The translations under genes were made by a program, and so were the position numbers. A stretch of DNA of 64,000 nt from ZC4RG30 sp039929265 (lineage in GTDB: Bacteria; Pseudomonadota; Gammaproteobacteria; Steroidobacterales; Steroidobacteraceae). Numbering within the stretch: position 1 is the first letter of the stretch; each line of letters opens with the position of its first letter. Shown here piece by piece: positions 62,716 through 64,000 of this stretch. The stretch is taken from the NCBI GenBank assembly GCA_039929265.1, contig JBDSRN010000067.1, forward strand, positions 5,034 through 69,033. The letters run 5' to 3'. The notes below the pieces were generated by a model, which saw only the letters and a list, made by a program, of their open reading frames with translations, ran no database searches and had not been told where the DNA came from.

Positions 62716-63218
62716 ATTTCAACGATAATAGCCGCATGCCCAAGACCAACGGATCGCTCGCGGCAATCGCACTATTGGTCGGTGCGTGCACGCCGCCGTC
62801 ACCCGTCACCGACCGGATCACATCCGTGACGTTGACACGTACGGACTGCGCGGCAAATTGTCCGGACTACACTGTGCACATCAATCGGGCCGGCCAAGTG
62901 GCGTTCATCGGCAGGAAGAACGTGACGTACGCTTCTGCACAATGGAAAGTGGGCGAACGCAATACGCAGATGATCATGGAGAAGGTCGAGCAAGCCGACA
63001 TCAGCGAAGCGGACGTATCGAAAACCAATCGCAGCGGTTGCCCGCGCTTCCCGGATGTATCCGGATTCGACATCATCGTGGAAGCGCCGAAGGGCAACAC
63101 GCAGTACGAGATGAATACCTGTCTCACGGTCAAGGGTCAGGCGCAGATGACCGCACTGGCGGCTTTCATCGACAAGCTGACGAATACGTCCAAAGCAATC
63201 GTCGCTACCACACCCTGA
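62712..63218 (+). CDS. DUF6438 domain-containing lipoprotein
   Basis: The protein is 168 residues with a lipoprotein signal (LAAIALLVGAC, lipobox Cys). The DUF6438 core is VTLTRTDCAANCPDYTVHI, with the Cys-x3-Cys-Pro-x-Tyr motif, and AGQVAFIGRKNV. A second conserved cysteine pair (RSGCPRF, MNTCLTV) follows. Function is unknown. The start forms an ATGA overlap with the preceding gene. Confidence 0.8.
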   Translation: MNFNDNSRMPKTNGSLAAIALLVGACTPPSPVTDRITSVTLTRTDCAANCPDYTVHINRAGQVAFIGRKNVTYASAQWKVGERNTQMIMEKVEQADISEADVSKTNRSGCPRFPDVSGFDIIVEAPKGNTQYEMNTCLTVKGQAQMTALAAFIDKLTNTSKAIVATTP

Positions 63219-63221
63219 CCG

Positions 63222-63440
63222 ATGCAGATCCGTCGCGACGATCTATCCGGCCCTGCGCATCGTGCACTGCGCGCCGCGCGCGTGCGCAACATGCACCAGT
63301 GGTCGCCACCGGACAGCGTGCACGCGCTCGACCTCATGCGCTGCGTTCGCCGACTACACCGAGGATCCGAACAGCGCTTGCTTCTCGCTGCCGCTCTGGG
63401 GGTCCGGATCGTTCAGCACAGATGGAAGGCCTTGAGATGA
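63222..63440 (+). pseudogene. GNAT acetyltransferase remnant with internal deletion
   Basis: The N-terminal part reads MQIRRDDLSGPA, RNMHQWSPPDSVHALDL, which matches the start of a common GNAT family. From about 63342 the matching C-terminal end (FADYTEDPNSACFSLPLWG) appears in a different frame and ends at the TGA near 63433. The acetyl-CoA-binding middle (roughly 80-90 residues) is missing. The gene is therefore dead or at most makes a short fragment. Confidence 0.6.
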
Positions 63441-63895
63441 CGACATTGACGACCGACCATCAGGCGATGCTCGCGGTCGCCATCGCGGAGGCGCGTACCG
63501 GCATCGCCGAGGGCGGCATTCCCATCGGCGCTGCGTTGTTCCACCAGAGTGGTGCGCTCCTCGGTCGCGGACACAACCGTCGCGTACAGGAAGACGATCC
63601 CTCCGTACACGGCGAGACGGACGCGTTTCGCAAGGCGGGCCGCCAGCGTCGCTATCAGGACACGATCATGGTCACCACGCTCGCGCCATGCTGGTATTGC
63701 AGCGGCCTCATCGTGCAATTCCAGATCGGCAAAGTGATCGTGGGTGAATCAAAGACCTTCCAGGGCGGTATTGACTGGCTGCGCGAGCGCGGTGTCGAGG
63801 TGATCGATCTGCAGTCGCAGGAATGCGAGCAGATGTTAGGGGCGTTCATCCACGAGCACCCGGAGATCTGGGACGAAGATATCGGCGCGGCGTGA
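63437..63895 (+). CDS. cytosine-deaminase-like nucleoside/base deaminase
   Basis: This 152-residue enzyme has the zinc motif VHGETDAF (His and catalytic Glu) and PCWYCSGLIV (two Cys). The C-terminal stretch VIVGESKTFQGG...EIWDEDIG resembles yeast-type cytosine deaminase rather than TadA, which would favour cytosine or a related base as substrate. ATG 63437 was chosen; the longer frame reads back through other genes. The stop shares a base with the next ATG. Confidence 0.87.
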   Translation: MTTLTTDHQAMLAVAIAEARTGIAEGGIPIGAALFHQSGALLGRGHNRRVQEDDPSVHGETDAFRKAGRQRRYQDTIMVTTLAPCWYCSGLIVQFQIGKVIVGESKTFQGGIDWLRERGVEVIDLQSQECEQMLGAFIHEHPEIWDEDIGAA

Positions 63896-64000
63896 TGTCA
63901 GCAGATTTTCTCGTCAACGCCTGGATAGAGCTGCAGCTTGCCGAGCCGGCCAGCGATGAATACGAAAAGCTGTTCTGGTCAATGGAGACCGTCGATCGGC
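63895..64000 (+). CDS. start of an unidentified gene (cut by window edge)
   Basis: ATG 63895 overlaps the deaminase stop (TGATG). The 35 visible codons read MSADFLVNAWIELQLAEPAS and continue with a charged helix. Too little is present to name a family. The tight overlap supports a real gene in the same operon. Confidence 0.5.
   Translation, partial: MSADFLVNAWIELQLAEPASDEYEKLFWSMETVDR

Overview
The window is GC-rich chromosomal DNA from a gammaproteobacterium. Four things place it there: the glnA - DUF4124 - ntrB - ntrC block, the rhodanese-grxC-secB-gpsA block beside a divergent envC, a two-subunit GlyQ/GlyS glycyl-tRNA synthetase, and an rsmG-parA-parB block feeding into atpIBEFHAGDC. Gene content and style suggest the Steroidobacterales/Nevskiales-Xanthomonadales side of the class, but this is an inference and no 16S gene is present. 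I see no rRNA, tRNA, CRISPR array, insertion sequence or prophage. Genes are tightly packed, and ATGA, GTGA or TGATG stop/start overlaps are very common.

Layout. 0-1.3 kb: a truncated alpha/beta hydrolase, and an ArsR regulator coupled to an SRPBCC protein behind a perfect inverted-repeat operator. 1.7-15.3 kb: eight co-directional, mostly overlapping genes forming a MoxR/vWA envelope module. They encode a vWA membrane protein, a cysteine-free caspase/legumain-like protein with an EF-hand loop, a TPR protein with an HExxH metallopeptidase domain, MoxR, DUF58, a BatA-type vWA protein, a giant DUF4175 protein and DUF4159. 15.3-18.4 kb: glyS/glyQ on the minus strand. 18.5-23.2 kb: nitrogen regulation (glnA with a sigma-54-like promoter and a terminator, then DUF4124, ntrB, ntrC). 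23.2-27.7 kb: MscS channel, aminotransferase, MgtC-like protein, dihydroorotate dehydrogenase-like protein and trmL. 27.7-31.1 kb: gpsA, secB, grxC and a rhodanese, divergent from envC. 31.3-36.3 kb: an EAL protein with a degenerate GGDEF domain, an S41 protease, DedA, SRPBCC and a holin-like membrane protein. 36.4-39.9 kb: POT transporter, tatC, tatB, tatA and dtd on the minus strand. 40.0-44.6 kb: dihaem cytochrome c, S9 peptidase, MBL-fold hydrolase and an AcuI-type reductase. 44.6-47.8 kb: a shortened PrpD-like gene with an apparent CTG start, then rsmG, parA and parB. 47.8-54.9 kb: the complete ATP synthase operon, with a promoter followed at once by a terminator-like hairpin. 54.9-64 kb: an accessory stretch of small hypothetical genes, a diguanylate cyclase, two decayed genes and an exonuclease. 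It also holds a MerR-led chain containing a 44-residue peptide with seven cysteines, and a cytosine-deaminase-like enzyme.

The most interesting parts are the MoxR/vWA/protease-like module at 1.7-15.3 kb and the overlapping chain MerR - Cys-rich peptide - 84-aa protein - NTF2-like secreted protein - DUF6438 lipoprotein at 61.6-63.2 kb, which has a SoxR-box-like operator. Also notable are the promoter-hairpin arrangement ahead of the atp operon and the miniature PrpD-like gene. All family calls rest on reading motifs in translated sequence; no database search was run.
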